Below, piece by piece: positions 41,653 to 51,045 of a stretch of 64,000 nucleotides of DNA. Source of the DNA: Lacinutrix himadriensis (lineage in GTDB: Bacteria > Bacteroidota > Bacteroidia > Flavobacteriales > Flavobacteriaceae). Location: positions 620,001-684,000 of the forward strand of contig NZ_LIQI01000022.1 in assembly GCF_001418105.1 (NCBI RefSeq). The letters are read 5' to 3'. The translations under genes were made by a program, and so were the position numbers. Under the pieces are notes generated by a model. That model had not been told where the DNA came from and made no database searches. It saw only the letters and a program-made list of their open reading frames with translations. The first letter of the stretch is position 1, and the number at the start of each line of letters is the position of its first letter.

Positions 41653-44220
41653 TTATTGCTGTGCTTTAGTATAATCGTCTAAATTCTTATGAATCTGAAC
41701 AATTTGGTAATTTGTAGAAGAAATAGCGATAGATGGCTTTGTTATTTTAGATCTATCCTCATCTCTTAATATGTATGCAAATCCTTTTGCTCCATCGATA
41801 CTTTTTAGTCCGTGAATGACAACAAATGTTGTTTCTGGATCATATACATCTACCGAAGTACTTAATCTATAATGTGGCACATGCGCTGTTACTTCCTTTA
41901 AGGTTTTTTCAAAACTTGTTATCTCTTCGGTATTCGCTGTATTAAACTTGTACAACACTTTATAATTACCATTTAAGCTATCCGAAGCAAATTCTTTGTT
42001 AGCCAATTTAGGCAATGCATTGGTGGATAAATCTTGTGCTCGCTGCCCTTCTGGTGTGTTTGCATAATTAAGCGCGACAAAATTAATTCCTTTTTTATAA
42101 GCTTCATAACCATATAAACGTCCTGTTGCTGTTGCTTTAAGAAGCTCGAATTTAGAAACTATCGCTTCTGCTTCAAAAGCTATAATATATTTTTCTATAT
42201 TGGAAAGTACTTGAACGTATTCCTGATTTTCAAATTGATTGTACAGGTTTTTATATATGGTTTCCGGACTATTTTCATCTTCCAGATTTGCTGCTTCCGG
42301 ATTATTTAAAATGGTTGCATATCTAGAATCTGGATAATTGGTAGTAATATCTTTTTTAGTAAAATCGGCTTCCCCTTGCTCTCCTAATAATTGATAAATT
42401 TTATACAGGTTATATTTGGTAGGAAGCACTAACTTTTCTTCCGGGTTATTATTTAAAAGTTGTGTGAATTTACTCTTTGCTAAAGGATATTCTTTAAATT
42501 TCTCTTTATAGATTAGACCTAATTGGTAATAGGCAAAGTTTCTTTCTTTTACAATGCTATCTACTACTTTCTCTTCGGAAGGAATTTGATCTATATAAAA
42601 CTGAGGATCGTATAATTCTACTTCGGAAGCATTTGCTATCGCAGGATTTTCTTCGGTATTTTTTATTCCGGAATTTGTATTGCTAGACCATCTCCAATCG
42701 TCTTCTAATTTACGCTTTCCCCAATCTTTAGCAAACTCCGATTTACCATAAGCTACTGTAGTTGTGTTGTAAAAGTAAAAAGAAGACCCTTGACCAGGTG
42801 TTGGTCCGCCTTTAGAACCTTTACCTCCTAATGCGGGACTATTACCAAAAACCTTATTGGTTGTTACAAGACCTTTGTTTCTTTCTGCTGCTGCTGCTTT
42901 TTCTTGTGCTTTTTCGGCTTCCTCTTTAAGTTTCTCTACATGCTCTGTAAAAAACGCAAGCTTCCCTTCTTTAGACAGAGACACTAATCGTATAATACTA
43001 TCATTATTTTTCGCGATGTCTTCATATAGAATAACATCTTCCAAGTTATCTCTTTTGCGTTTAATAACTCGGTATGGCTTGCTATTCACTACCATATTCG
43101 TCATGGTGCTATCATAATAATCACCAGCACTTTTATAAGCTGCAGCAATAAATTTCATATCCCCAATAATCTCATAGGTTTTTGCTTTTAAAACCTTGTC
43201 GTTGGTGTCTGTTCTTAAAGATTTATTGTAGTATGCTAATGCTAAAGAATCGGATTGATTCTTTAAATGGTATTCTGCTATCTGATGGTAAATCTTATCT
43301 AGGTAAGGTCTGTTTTCACGATTTTCCTCTAAGTCGGTAAGTAATTCAAGGAACTCTAATTTGTCTCCTTCTTCATAATCAAAGTTTTTAGCCTTTTCAA
43401 TGTGTGCACTAATAAGGTACATTCTAGGCGTGCTTCGGTTTAAATCTATAACTCTATCAAAGGCTATGTTTGCACTGTCTTTATCTCCTAAAGCATTGTA
43501 TAACTGTCCTTGTATAAAACGATATCTTCCGCGTTCGTCATTACTTTTTGTAGCATTAGATGCAATATCTATTTGTGTTAATGCACTATCTAAAGATTTG
43601 GTATTTATATAAGCTTGTGCCAGTATAGATGTAGCATCTGCTAAGTCCTGACCGTCTAATTCTTCTTGATCTAAAAGACGTTTTAGATTTTTAATCGCTA
43701 ATTCTTCGTTTTCTAGACGAATATTAGATTTTTCTCTCCAAATTTTAGCTTGATTGATTTTATTACTAGCAGGATATTTATATAAAATGTAGTTGAAAGA
43801 CTCTAAGGAAGGCACAAAACGCTGGTCAAAATAACGTGCTTTCCCTAAAAGTAAATACGCTTCGTCTATTTGGTAATTATATTCTTTTCCTTGAATATTC
43901 ATACCATGCTTCTGAATGGCTTTTACTGCTTTTTCTTCTGCTCTACTAAAGCTTTCGTTTTTATTTTGTCCAGGAAGTGTAACCTCTTCAAAAACTTGCA
44001 TGCGCTCTATAGGAAGGATTTCCCAGTAATTATCTGTATAACCTTGGTTCAGGTTTTCTCTGCCTTCTTCTAGCGCATTATATCCATTAAAAAGGGTGTT
44101 GTCTCGAGCGGATAATGCGTGGTAATTTCTACTAATAAAGCTATTCTTTTTTCTAGAACAACTAGTTATTAAAGTTACTGAAACTAAAAGAACTAATATT
44201 ATTTTATACGATGTTTTCAA
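41653..44220 (-). CDS. sprE: Type IX secretion/gliding lipoprotein SprE (PorW)
   Basis: 855 aa. Lipobox TLITSC with Cys21, then TPR-type helical repeats through most of the chain (LLGKARYFDQRFVPSLESFNYIL, AQAYINTKSLDSALTQIDIA and others) with a low-complexity Gly/Lys linker in the middle. SprE/PorW is a periplasm-facing outer-membrane lipoprotein needed for type IX secretion and gliding. The start codon is TTG at 44220, chosen because it gives the complete lipoprotein signal. First gene of a tight unit with bactofilin, atpZ and DUF6168. The 275 bases upstream (44221-44495) are AT-rich and show no clear feature. Confidence 0.9.
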   Translation of the reverse strand: MKTSYKIILVLLVSVTLITSCSRKKNSFISRNYHALSARDNTLFNGYNALEEGRENLNQGYTDNYWEILPIERMQVFEEVTLPGQNKNESFSRAEEKAVKAIQKHGMNIQGKEYNYQIDEAYLLLGKARYFDQRFVPSLESFNYILYKYPASNKINQAKIWREKSNIRLENEELAIKNLKRLLDQEELDGQDLADATSILAQAYINTKSLDSALTQIDIASNATKSNDERGRYRFIQGQLYNALGDKDSANIAFDRVIDLNRSTPRMYLISAHIEKAKNFDYEEGDKLEFLELLTDLEENRENRPYLDKIYHQIAEYHLKNQSDSLALAYYNKSLRTDTNDKVLKAKTYEIIGDMKFIAAAYKSAGDYYDSTMTNMVVNSKPYRVIKRKRDNLEDVILYEDIAKNNDSIIRLVSLSKEGKLAFFTEHVEKLKEEAEKAQEKAAAAERNKGLVTTNKVFGNSPALGGKGSKGGPTPGQGSSFYFYNTTTVAYGKSEFAKDWGKRKLEDDWRWSSNTNSGIKNTEENPAIANASEVELYDPQFYIDQIPSEEKVVDSIVKERNFAYYQLGLIYKEKFKEYPLAKSKFTQLLNNNPEEKLVLPTKYNLYKIYQLLGEQGEADFTKKDITTNYPDSRYATILNNPEAANLEDENSPETIYKNLYNQFENQEYVQVLSNIEKYIIAFEAEAIVSKFELLKATATGRLYGYEAYKKGINFVALNYANTPEGQRAQDLSTNALPKLANKEFASDSLNGNYKVLYKFNTANTEEITSFEKTLKEVTAHVPHYRLSTSVDVYDPETTFVVIHGLKSIDGAKGFAYILRDEDRSKITKPSIAISSTNYQIVQIHKNLDDYTKAQQ

Positions 44221-44495
44221 AAGCGGTGTATTTAATCAAATAACTATAAACTTGTGCAATTATTATATAATATCATTTACCAATTGAAATTTCCGTAATA
44301 AAACGCCCTTTTTTCCTTTCTATTTCATTACAAAAAGAAACCGTAACTAAAGCTATGCTTTATTTCTCTAATTTATATAAAGAAAAAAATCATCATTTTA
44401 TTTTATAGTAATTTTAATTCACAACTGGTATAAAAACTGCATAAGCACGTAAAAATACACATCTTTTTTTACTTTGCTATAAAAAGCAAGTACTT

Positions 44496-45203
44496 TTAGA
44501 TTATTTCTGTTCCTGCAAAATGTGCTTCCAATTCTTTTAAGGTTGCTTGGCTAGTTACAATATCTTTAACCACCTCTCCTTTTTCTAACACTACAATACG
44601 TTCACAAACATCTGTAACATGCATTAAATCGTGACTAGAAATAAGCACGGTTACTCCTTGTTCTTGCGCTAAATCTTTTACTATTTGTTTCAGTTTTATT
44701 TGCGTTGTAGGATCTAGATTGGCAAAAGGCTCATCTAATATAATGACTTCTGGATTACCAATAAGTGCCGCAACTATTCCTGCTTTCTTTTGGTTTCCTT
44801 TACTTAAATCGCGAAGGTATTTTTTTTGTCCGAGAATTTCTCCATGGAAAAAATCTTCAAAAGTAGCTACTAAGGCATCTACATCTGCTTTGTTTTGTCC
44901 TCTAAGTTCGCCAATAAAATAAAAGTATTCTTCTGCAGTTAGGTAACCAATTAAAAAGCTTTCATCTATAAAAGACGACGTAAATGGCTTCCAGTCTTCA
45001 CTAAGGTTTACTTGAATATCGTTATTTTTAATATACCCTGTAGTTGGTTGTATTAAATCTAAAAGCAGACTAAAATACGTGGTTTTTCCAGCACCATTAT
45101 TACCAACTAAACCGAAGCTTTGTCCTTTAGGGATTTCTAAACTTTCAATATTTAAAACGGGATTTGAATTGTATTTTTTGGTAAGATTTGTTGTAGTTAT
45201 CAT
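44496..45203 (-). CDS. ABC transporter ATP-binding protein
   Basis: 235 aa. Walker A is GNNGAGKTT, the signature region is LSKGNQKKAG and Walker B is VIILDEPFANLDP, then the switch His in SSHDLMHV. It should power the membrane protein encoded 11 bases upstream (DUF5687). The signature is LSKGN rather than LSGGQ, as in drug/Na-type exporters of this class. It is the last gene of the PadR-controlled unit. Confidence 0.93.
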   Translation of the reverse strand: MITTTNLTKKYNSNPVLNIESLEIPKGQSFGLVGNNGAGKTTYFSLLLDLIQPTTGYIKNNDIQVNLSEDWKPFTSSFIDESFLIGYLTAEEYFYFIGELRGQNKADVDALVATFEDFFHGEILGQKKYLRDLSKGNQKKAGIVAALIGNPEVIILDEPFANLDPTTQIKLKQIVKDLAQEQGVTVLISSHDLMHVTDVCERIVVLEKGEVVKDIVTSQATLKELEAHFAGTEII

Positions 45204-45214
45204 GTGGTTAAATT

Positions 45215-46693
45215 TTAGTTGTCTTGATCAAAAGCAGCAATCATTTTATATTTTGAAGCTAAATATCTCTTGGTTATTAATTTCATTATTTTTTGATGGA
45301 AAATAATTCCGGTTACTCCTAAAAGGATAAGTACTAGAATACCAATTTCGAAATTGAATGCAAAATTAAAAATAGCGAATATCCCCATTGGTAAAAGCAT
45401 TAACGGAAAACCAATAATCCACTGTACCGCTCCAGTACCTTGAAAATTAAACGCTGCTCTTTGGTTTAAATCTATTTTTTTTCGATTGAAAGAACCTCCT
45501 AATAAAATGACGTAGGTGTTTACACCAATATTATAAACTGCTGCAGCAAAATGTGCTAGTAAAATTTTCCAACCAAAGTATACGTAAGGAATACTTAACA
45601 CAAATAAAATAATAACACTTAAAGTCATTAACGTGTATTTAGATTTTAAGTATTGTTTGTATTTAATATTTTGACTCATTAGCATTTTGTAATAACCACT
45701 ATCCCATGCAGGAATGAATTGTCCGAAGTTGATAAGAAAAATTCCGGTTACAAAAATACCAACAAACGCAAATAAGAATTCTTTGTCTTGATACATAGGG
45801 TTTGGATAAAAGAACAAACCATATAAAAGTCCCATTAACAACATCCAAACCGAGGATTTTGGTCGTTTATTACGCCAAAGTAATTTTAAATCTAATTGCA
45901 TAAAAGGTGCAATGTCTCCAAACTTTTTAGTCCATTCTAGATTAGAAGCATTTACCTCTTGTGTTTTAGATTTTAGGGAACTGTCTAAAAATAATTTAGC
46001 ACGAAGAATTTTAAAGTTATACAGGTATAGACCAATTAAAACAAGTATTGGAACCACTAGGAATAACGGATTATTAGAAATAGCCTGAATACCATTAGAT
46101 AAAACTTCGGCAATATTTATTATTTGAAAATGATTTAATGCAAAAAGAGATCCTGCAAAAAGTATAATTGGTAAAAAAGATAATTCTGTTTTAGCAGATA
46201 GACTTTCAATAATAAAATTTAAAAAATTATTAATAAGAGTAATTAGCACAATCGTTAACATCCAAACGATAACCACAGAAACGTTATAATCTTTTAATAT
46301 TAGCGTAACACCAAAAGGTATAATTGCAAATAAAGGCAGAAAATTAAAAAAGGACAATGCAGATTTTCCTAAAACGAAGTTTACCACTTTACCTCTTTTA
46401 ATAGGAAGCGTAAGTAATGGTTTCACACTCATTACTGGTAATTTTTGAAAGAAAAATCGGATTACTAAATCGCCTAAAATCCAAAAGAAGATAAATCCGT
46501 TAAACATTATTAAAGGATCACTTTCTGGAAACACTTTTTTAAGCAGTGGATACATTGCAATTCCCATGATTAAAAACATGGCAACAAAATACAAGGCAAA
46601 AAAGGCCATTACTATTTTTAGCGCTACGCTTTTACCAAAGCTTGCTGATCTAGTAAACTGTTTCCATTCTAAATCTAAAAAACGTTTTATCAT
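45215..46693 (-). CDS. DUF5687 membrane protein, ABC-2-type permease
   Basis: 492 aa with about 10-12 membrane helices and charged cytoplasmic loops. It matches DUF5687 proteins, which pair with an ABC ATPase in Bacteroidota. The substrate is unknown; with a PadR regulator it may export a toxic compound or peptide. It lies 11 bases before the ATPase gene and 47 bases after the next upstream gene. Confidence 0.85.
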   Translation of the reverse strand: MIKRFLDLEWKQFTRSASFGKSVALKIVMAFFALYFVAMFLIMGIAMYPLLKKVFPESDPLIMFNGFIFFWILGDLVIRFFFQKLPVMSVKPLLTLPIKRGKVVNFVLGKSALSFFNFLPLFAIIPFGVTLILKDYNVSVVIVWMLTIVLITLINNFLNFIIESLSAKTELSFLPIILFAGSLFALNHFQIINIAEVLSNGIQAISNNPLFLVVPILVLIGLYLYNFKILRAKLFLDSSLKSKTQEVNASNLEWTKKFGDIAPFMQLDLKLLWRNKRPKSSVWMLLMGLLYGLFFYPNPMYQDKEFLFAFVGIFVTGIFLINFGQFIPAWDSGYYKMLMSQNIKYKQYLKSKYTLMTLSVIILFVLSIPYVYFGWKILLAHFAAAVYNIGVNTYVILLGGSFNRKKIDLNQRAAFNFQGTGAVQWIIGFPLMLLPMGIFAIFNFAFNFEIGILVLILLGVTGIIFHQKIMKLITKRYLASKYKMIAAFDQDN

Positions 46694-46740
46694 TTTGGTT
46701 GGGTTTGGTTTAAATGTTAGTAGTGAAAAGTATAAAAATG

Positions 46741-47466
46741 TTACACACAGAATTCGGGATAGGTTTTATTTAATAACTCTTCCGCTTTTTGGGGCAATAT
46801 TAAAAAGCTAATATATAGCCAAAGAAAAAATAAAGTCGAAAAAACAGAAAAGCCTAAAATAAAATAGAAATTGGTAAATAAATTATCTGAAAGATTATAC
46901 AAAGAAGGCAATTGAGACATTAATAATAGTACAGATCCTCCAGCTTGTTTAAATATTATTTCTTCTAGCATCCATTTTTTATTAGAAACTTCCTTTCTTC
47001 TTTTAAACTGTCTTTTAAGCTGTACACTTTTAACAAAAGACCAAATACAGACTACCCCATAAAAAGCAAAAATAAAATATGAGAATAAAGAAGAGGTAAA
47101 AGCAACATAGATTATTATAAAAAAGGCAGCCGTTTTAATTGCTTTAGGTAAAGTAAACCATTGCTTAAGCTCTGTCCATAAAAACTTTAAATACCTTTTA
47201 TGCATTGCTTTTTGACGTTGCTCAACAGCATTCATAAATCCGAAAACACCAAACTTTTTAAAAGCTTTATCTCGCGCATCTTCATAAGGTAAATCAGGAT
47301 TCTTTTCCCAAATAGATTCTATATCATTTGCCAGATGATCTACTAATTCTGTTTGCAAATCGTAATGCTCTACAAAATGTTTTATGGTGAATTGATAAAG
47401 ATCGTCAAGCTGTTCTTTGTCCACTTTTTTGCTCTTCGACATGTTTTCTTTATTGGCTGTTTTCAT
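46741..47466 (-). CDS. PadR-linked membrane protein of unknown function
   Basis: 241 aa. A soluble N-terminal part (about 1-95) with ELVDHLANDIESIWEKNPDLPYEDARDKAFKKFG in outline resembles the short helical domains (HAAS/permease-prefix type) that accompany PadR genes. Four membrane helices follow. The start overlaps the PadR stop (TAATG), so the pair is coupled and it may be a signal partner or modulator of the exporter. Confidence 0.8.
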   Translation of the reverse strand: MKTANKENMSKSKKVDKEQLDDLYQFTIKHFVEHYDLQTELVDHLANDIESIWEKNPDLPYEDARDKAFKKFGVFGFMNAVEQRQKAMHKRYLKFLWTELKQWFTLPKAIKTAAFFIIIYVAFTSSLFSYFIFAFYGVVCIWSFVKSVQLKRQFKRRKEVSNKKWMLEEIIFKQAGGSVLLLMSQLPSLYNLSDNLFTNFYFILGFSVFSTLFFLWLYISFLILPQKAEELLNKTYPEFCV

Positions 47467-47804
47467 TAATCTAAACTAAATTTAGGGTTTACTAGAAGCT
47501 GCATCGTTTTAATATAATCCTGAAGCTCTTGCAATTTACTATTGGTTTCTTTACTTCCTTTTTCTGTTAGCTTATAGTATTTTCGCAGTCTATTATCTAC
47601 TTTTTCTACCTCAACATCTAACATGCCATCTGCTTCTAATTTATGCAAAGCAGGATATAAAGCACCTTCGGTAATCTTTAATTTTCCTTTAGTGATCACT
47701 TTCACTTTTTGCGTGATTTCATAACCATACATCTTACCTCCTTCATCCAGAAGCTTTAATATAATGGTTATTAAACTTCCTTTATATAATTTATTGTTTG
47801 CCAT
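47466..47804 (-). CDS. PadR-family transcriptional regulator
   Basis: 112 aa winged-helix repressor. The PadR pattern is LDEGGKMYGYEITQKVK and GALYPALHKLEADGMLDVEVEKVDNRLRKYYKLTEKG in outline, and the C-terminal helix is short, giving the PadR-s1 class. It is first in a four-gene unit with the membrane protein, DUF5687 and ABC ATPase. A TATATTTG box overlaps a 9 bp inverted repeat just before its ATG, which suggests autorepression. Confidence 0.93.
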   Translation of the reverse strand: MANNKLYKGSLITIILKLLDEGGKMYGYEITQKVKVITKGKLKITEGALYPALHKLEADGMLDVEVEKVDNRLRKYYKLTEKGSKETNSKLQELQDYIKTMQLLVNPKFSLD

Positions 47805-47808
47805 AAAT

Positions 47809-47816
47809 CAAATATA
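47809..47816 (-). promoter_or_regulatory. -7 element TATATTTG for the padR unit
   Basis: Exact TAnnTTTG match ending 4 bases before the padR ATG; a near-leaderless message is implied. Confidence 0.5.
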
Positions 47817-47835
47817 CATAAATTTCTTATGTATA
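47813..47835. promoter_or_regulatory. Candidate PadR operator TATACATAA-N5-TTATGTATA
   Basis: Perfect 9 bp arms with a 5-base spacer, overlapping the padR -7 box and lying between the padR and ferredoxin-reductase genes. PadR proteins bind such symmetric AT-rich sites. Confidence 0.6.
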
Positions 47836-47913
47836 AGATAATTAGGTATAATTTTTAGAATAAAAGAAAGGCAAAACGAAAATGCTTCATTATTTTTACA
47901 AAAAATAATAAAG

Positions 47914-48966
47914 ATGTCACAATTTCATAAATTAACCATTAAAGATATACATAGAGAAACTGAAAAAGCAGTAACTATAACCTTTAATGTACCAGAAAAC
48001 TTAAAAGAAATTTTCGCTTTTAAAGCAGGACAATATATAACAGTAAAAACCACTATTAACGGCAATGAAGTAAGACGAGATTACTCTTTATGCTCTTCGC
48101 CAAAAAGTGGAGAATTAAAAGTTGCAGTAAAAGAAGTAGAAGGTGGTACTTTTTCTGCGTATGCAAATAACACTTTAAAAGCTGGAGACACTTTAGAAGT
48201 AGCTTCGCCAAAAGGAAGGTTTGTATTTACACCTAACGATTCTAAAACTAAAAATATCGCTGCATTTGCTGCCGGAAGTGGGATTACTCCTGTTTTAAGT
48301 ATTATAAAATGTGCTTTAGAAGAAGAAGTACACAGTAAAGTAATTCTGGTTTACGGAAACAAAACCACCAAAGACACGATGTTTTTAAATGAATTATTAG
48401 CATTGCATCATAATTATAAAGAACGCTTTTCTATACAGTTTGTCTTTAGTCAAGAAGATGAAGAAGATGCTATTTTTGGAAGGATTGAAAAAAGTACTGT
48501 AAATTATGTAATGAAAAATAAGCATAAGCATATTGATGTAGATGCTTTTTACCTTTGCGGACCAGAAGCAATGATACATACTGTTAAAGATGTTTTAACA
48601 GGACATGATATAGCGGAAGACACCATACACTTTGAACTTTTTAAAGCTGCAAAACCTGCTGTTATAAATGAAGAAACTGCAAATGGTGAAACAGAAATTA
48701 CTATTACTGTAGATGATGAAACAACGACCTTTACTATGTCGCAAAAACAATCTATTCTTGAAGCTGCATTAGATAAAGATCTAGACGCTCCATATTCTTG
48801 TCAAGGCGGAATTTGTAGTAGTTGTATTGCGAAAATTACGGAAGGAGAAGCAAAAATGAGACAAAATAATATTTTAACTGCTAGTGAATTGGCAGAAGGT
48901 TTAATTTTAACCTGTCAAGCACACCCAACAACCTCTAAAATTACAGTCGATTACGATGATGTATAA
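47914..48966 (+). CDS. Ferredoxin-NADP reductase-like flavoprotein with C-terminal [2Fe-2S] domain (PaaE type)
   Basis: 350 aa. The FAD domain has the RDYSLCSSP motif, the NAD(P) part has AAGSGITPVLSII and FYLCGPEAMI, and the C-terminal plant-type ferredoxin domain has SCQGGICSSCIAK with three cysteines and a fourth in LTCQAHP. This is the architecture of PaaE (phenylacetyl-CoA epoxidase reductase) and of related electron-transfer subunits. No other paa genes are visible, so a general reductase role is equally likely. It is divergent from the PadR gene. Terminator at 49170. Confidence 0.9.
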   Translation: MSQFHKLTIKDIHRETEKAVTITFNVPENLKEIFAFKAGQYITVKTTINGNEVRRDYSLCSSPKSGELKVAVKEVEGGTFSAYANNTLKAGDTLEVASPKGRFVFTPNDSKTKNIAAFAAGSGITPVLSIIKCALEEEVHSKVILVYGNKTTKDTMFLNELLALHHNYKERFSIQFVFSQEDEEDAIFGRIEKSTVNYVMKNKHKHIDVDAFYLCGPEAMIHTVKDVLTGHDIAEDTIHFELFKAAKPAVINEETANGETEITITVDDETTTFTMSQKQSILEAALDKDLDAPYSCQGGICSSCIAKITEGEAKMRQNNILTASELAEGLILTCQAHPTTSKITVDYDDV

Positions 48967-49169
48967 ACGGTGAAAAAATATTTAAAATCATTCTTGTGCT
49001 AACATTTTATCGATGAAAATCTTGTTTTAACTCAAAAAACATACACTTTAACGATTTTATTATCTTTTCCTAGATGTTTATTTTTTTTAAATAATAAACC
49101 CAATATATTCGTTCTAGTTTTAAACGATAAATGATAATAGTTAGGGATTATTTTTTTTATGGTAAGTTT

Positions 49170-49203
49170 AAAATGAACCCTACTCCTTGGAGTAGGGTTT
49201 TTC
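49170..49203. terminator. Bidirectional terminator between reductase and GT9 genes
   Basis: AACCCTACTCC-TT-GGAGTAGGGTT stem with T-run on the right; a leftward A-rich run is also present. The rest of 48967-49245 is AT-rich with no other feature seen. Confidence 0.85.
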
Positions 49204-49245
49204 ATTTCAGCACCTAAAATTCTATACAACAATTACTTACACCTT

Positions 49246-50256
49246 TTAAATTACAGCATTTATTGTGTCTATAATTTTTTTTGTAGAAACACTTTTGGAA
49301 GCTTCTTCGTATCCTTCAGGGAACTTATTTCCATAGATAGAAGTTGGTATTAAAGGAAACTGTTTTTTATCTGCTAATAACGCGTAATTTTCTGGTTGAT
49401 TAAAAGGTGAGAACCCTGCAAAAGGATGTGTAACTCCCCAAATGGTAACTGCTTTTTTGCCAAGCATTGCTGCAATGTGTGCATTGCCAGAATCCATAGA
49501 CAACATGACGTCTAAATTAGAAATAACGTCTAACTCTTCGTTTAAACTTAATTGTCCGGCTAAATTAACCACGTTCTTATTTATCTGTAAAGCCTGTAAC
49601 TCTTGAATATCTTGTTTTCCTCCAAAAAGAAAAACAGTATGCGTTTTAGAAAGTGCTTCAATAACTACTTGCATAGCATCTAAAGGATACATTTTACTTT
49701 TAAAGGCTGCAAAAGGCGCAATACCTATCCACTTTTTGGTTTTACCTCCTGTTTTAGAAAGTGTTTTATCTTGAAGCTTAACGGTTTTTGGAAAGGTTGG
49801 ATTACTTATGTCTACAGGTAAACCTAGCGCTTTAAAAACATCTGCATATCGCTCCTGTGATGTTTTTAGCTGCTGGAACACTTTACCAGAAACTAGTGCT
49901 TTCTTTTCTGCTCTACCTTTATTTATTTGCATGTATTTTATTCCGAAGAAAAAGACTTTTAAAATCTTAGTTCGCAATACGTTATGCAAATCGGCAACGG
50001 CATCAATATGTAGTTTTTTTAATTCTTTTGAAAGTTTAAAAAGTCCGAAAACACCTTTATGCCTTCCTTTTAAATCTATAGGAAAAACAGTAACGTTGTC
50101 TAAGTCTCTAAAAAAAGGCGTAAAAAACGCACGTGTTAAAACGGTGATTTTCACTCCTGGATGCTGCTGTGTAAATGCTCTTAAAACAGGAACAGTCATA
50201 GCAACGTCTCCCATTGCAGAGAGACGAATGACTAAAATATGTTTTTGTGTATTCAT
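49246..50256 (-). CDS. Glycosyltransferase family 9 (heptosyltransferase-like)
   Basis: 336 aa. The family start is HILVIRLSAMGDVAMTVPVLRAF, and the C-terminal acceptor/nucleotide region has LAGQLSLNEE, SMDSGNAHIAAMLGKKAVTIWG with the DSG and the HIAA elements. GT9 enzymes add heptose in lipopolysaccharide core synthesis; in Bacteroidota the sugar may differ. It follows DUF4254 by 91 bases leftward and probably shares its transcript. Confidence 0.9.
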   Translation of the reverse strand: MNTQKHILVIRLSAMGDVAMTVPVLRAFTQQHPGVKITVLTRAFFTPFFRDLDNVTVFPIDLKGRHKGVFGLFKLSKELKKLHIDAVADLHNVLRTKILKVFFFGIKYMQINKGRAEKKALVSGKVFQQLKTSQERYADVFKALGLPVDISNPTFPKTVKLQDKTLSKTGGKTKKWIGIAPFAAFKSKMYPLDAMQVVIEALSKTHTVFLFGGKQDIQELQALQINKNVVNLAGQLSLNEELDVISNLDVMLSMDSGNAHIAAMLGKKAVTIWGVTHPFAGFSPFNQPENYALLADKKQFPLIPTSIYGNKFPEGYEEASKSVSTKKIIDTINAVI

Positions 50257-50298
50257 AAAACCTTTGCGTCTTTCAATTTTTTAATAAATTGAAATCCA

Positions 50299-50328
50299 CC
50301 TTTCCTTAAAAAAAGGGAAGGAGTTTCT
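50299..50328. repeat. Imperfect hairpin between DUF4254 and GT9 genes
   Basis: CCTTTCCTT / GGGAAGGAG around an A-run. It resembles the ricT operon terminator sequence (CTCCTTCC / GGAAGGAG) and may be a common flavobacterial repeat or weak terminator. Confidence 0.4.
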
Positions 50329-50347
50329 TGTAATGAAAAATTATGTA

Positions 50348-50956
50348 TTACTTCTGTGAACGTAAAACTGGGTTTAGCTCATCGTCATTATACATTTTCA
50401 TTTGCTTGTACACTTTCATGTATTTATCTCCATTTGCGATATCCTTTAACAAGGTATCTATTGCTGTTGATAAATCTACACGTTGCTCTAATAAGATGTC
50501 TAATTTCTTTTGACAAGCTGCTTTATGCGTATCTGTAGCGTTTGTACGAGTTGCTTCTTCATGCATGTGATATACTTTTAAAGCTAAAATAGATAATCTA
50601 TCTACTCCCCAAGCTGGACTTTCGGTATTAATAGTAGCATTCTCTTTTACAGAAACGCTTTTATTTTTTTCTAAAAAATAACTATCAATATACTCTACCA
50701 TATCTGTTCTGTCTTGGTTAGAAGCATCAATTTGACGTTTCAATGCTAAAGCAGCAACAGGGTCTATTTGTGGATCTCTAATGATGTCTTCATAGTGCCA
50801 TTGTACCGTATCTATCCAACATTTTCTGTATAATAAATGTTCTAATAAATTGGTTTCTTTATTATAAATATTAGTGAAAGGTTGATCTACAGTATTTAAA
50901 ACGTGATAGGTATTAATTACGTCTTGAAATATTTTATTGGCTTTTTCTGAAAACAT
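50348..50956 (-). CDS. DUF4254 protein
   Basis: 202 aa soluble, helical protein of the DUF4254 family, which in Bacteroidota is encoded beside glycosyltransferase 9 genes. Conserved stretches include LLEHLLYRKCWIDTVQWHYEDIIRDPQI and PAWGVDRLSILALKVYHMHEE in outline, with several His and Glu/Asp that could bind metal. Function not established; the context suggests lipopolysaccharide core synthesis. Confidence 0.85.
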   Translation of the reverse strand: MFSEKANKIFQDVINTYHVLNTVDQPFTNIYNKETNLLEHLLYRKCWIDTVQWHYEDIIRDPQIDPVAALALKRQIDASNQDRTDMVEYIDSYFLEKNKSVSVKENATINTESPAWGVDRLSILALKVYHMHEEATRTNATDTHKAACQKKLDILLEQRVDLSTAIDTLLKDIANGDKYMKVYKQMKMYNDDELNPVLRSQK

Positions 50957-50996
50957 ATTTTAATTTATTTGATTACAAATATACATTTTTGAAACC

Positions 50997-51022
50997 AAAA
51001 AAGCCGCTAAAAGCGGCTTTTT
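50997..51022 (-). terminator. Terminator of the SdrD-like protein gene
   Basis: AAAAAAGCCGC-TAAAA-GCGGCTTTTT, A-run on the left, T-run on the right; leftward transcription from the large surface protein gene reaches it 24 bases after the stop. Confidence 0.88.
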
Positions 51023-51045
51023 GGAATTCAATTAAATTTGATTAA

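Noticed and set aside
44210-44235. CCGCTTTTG before the TTG start of sprE as a fourth start-codon palindrome
   Set aside because: It shares CCGCTTT and a following AAAACAT but lacks the GCGG arm, so there is no hairpin; too weak to claim.
49032-49232. 66-codon minus-strand frame between the reductase and GT9 genes
   Set aside because: It runs through the bidirectional terminator and has no family resemblance; gap sequence read by chance.
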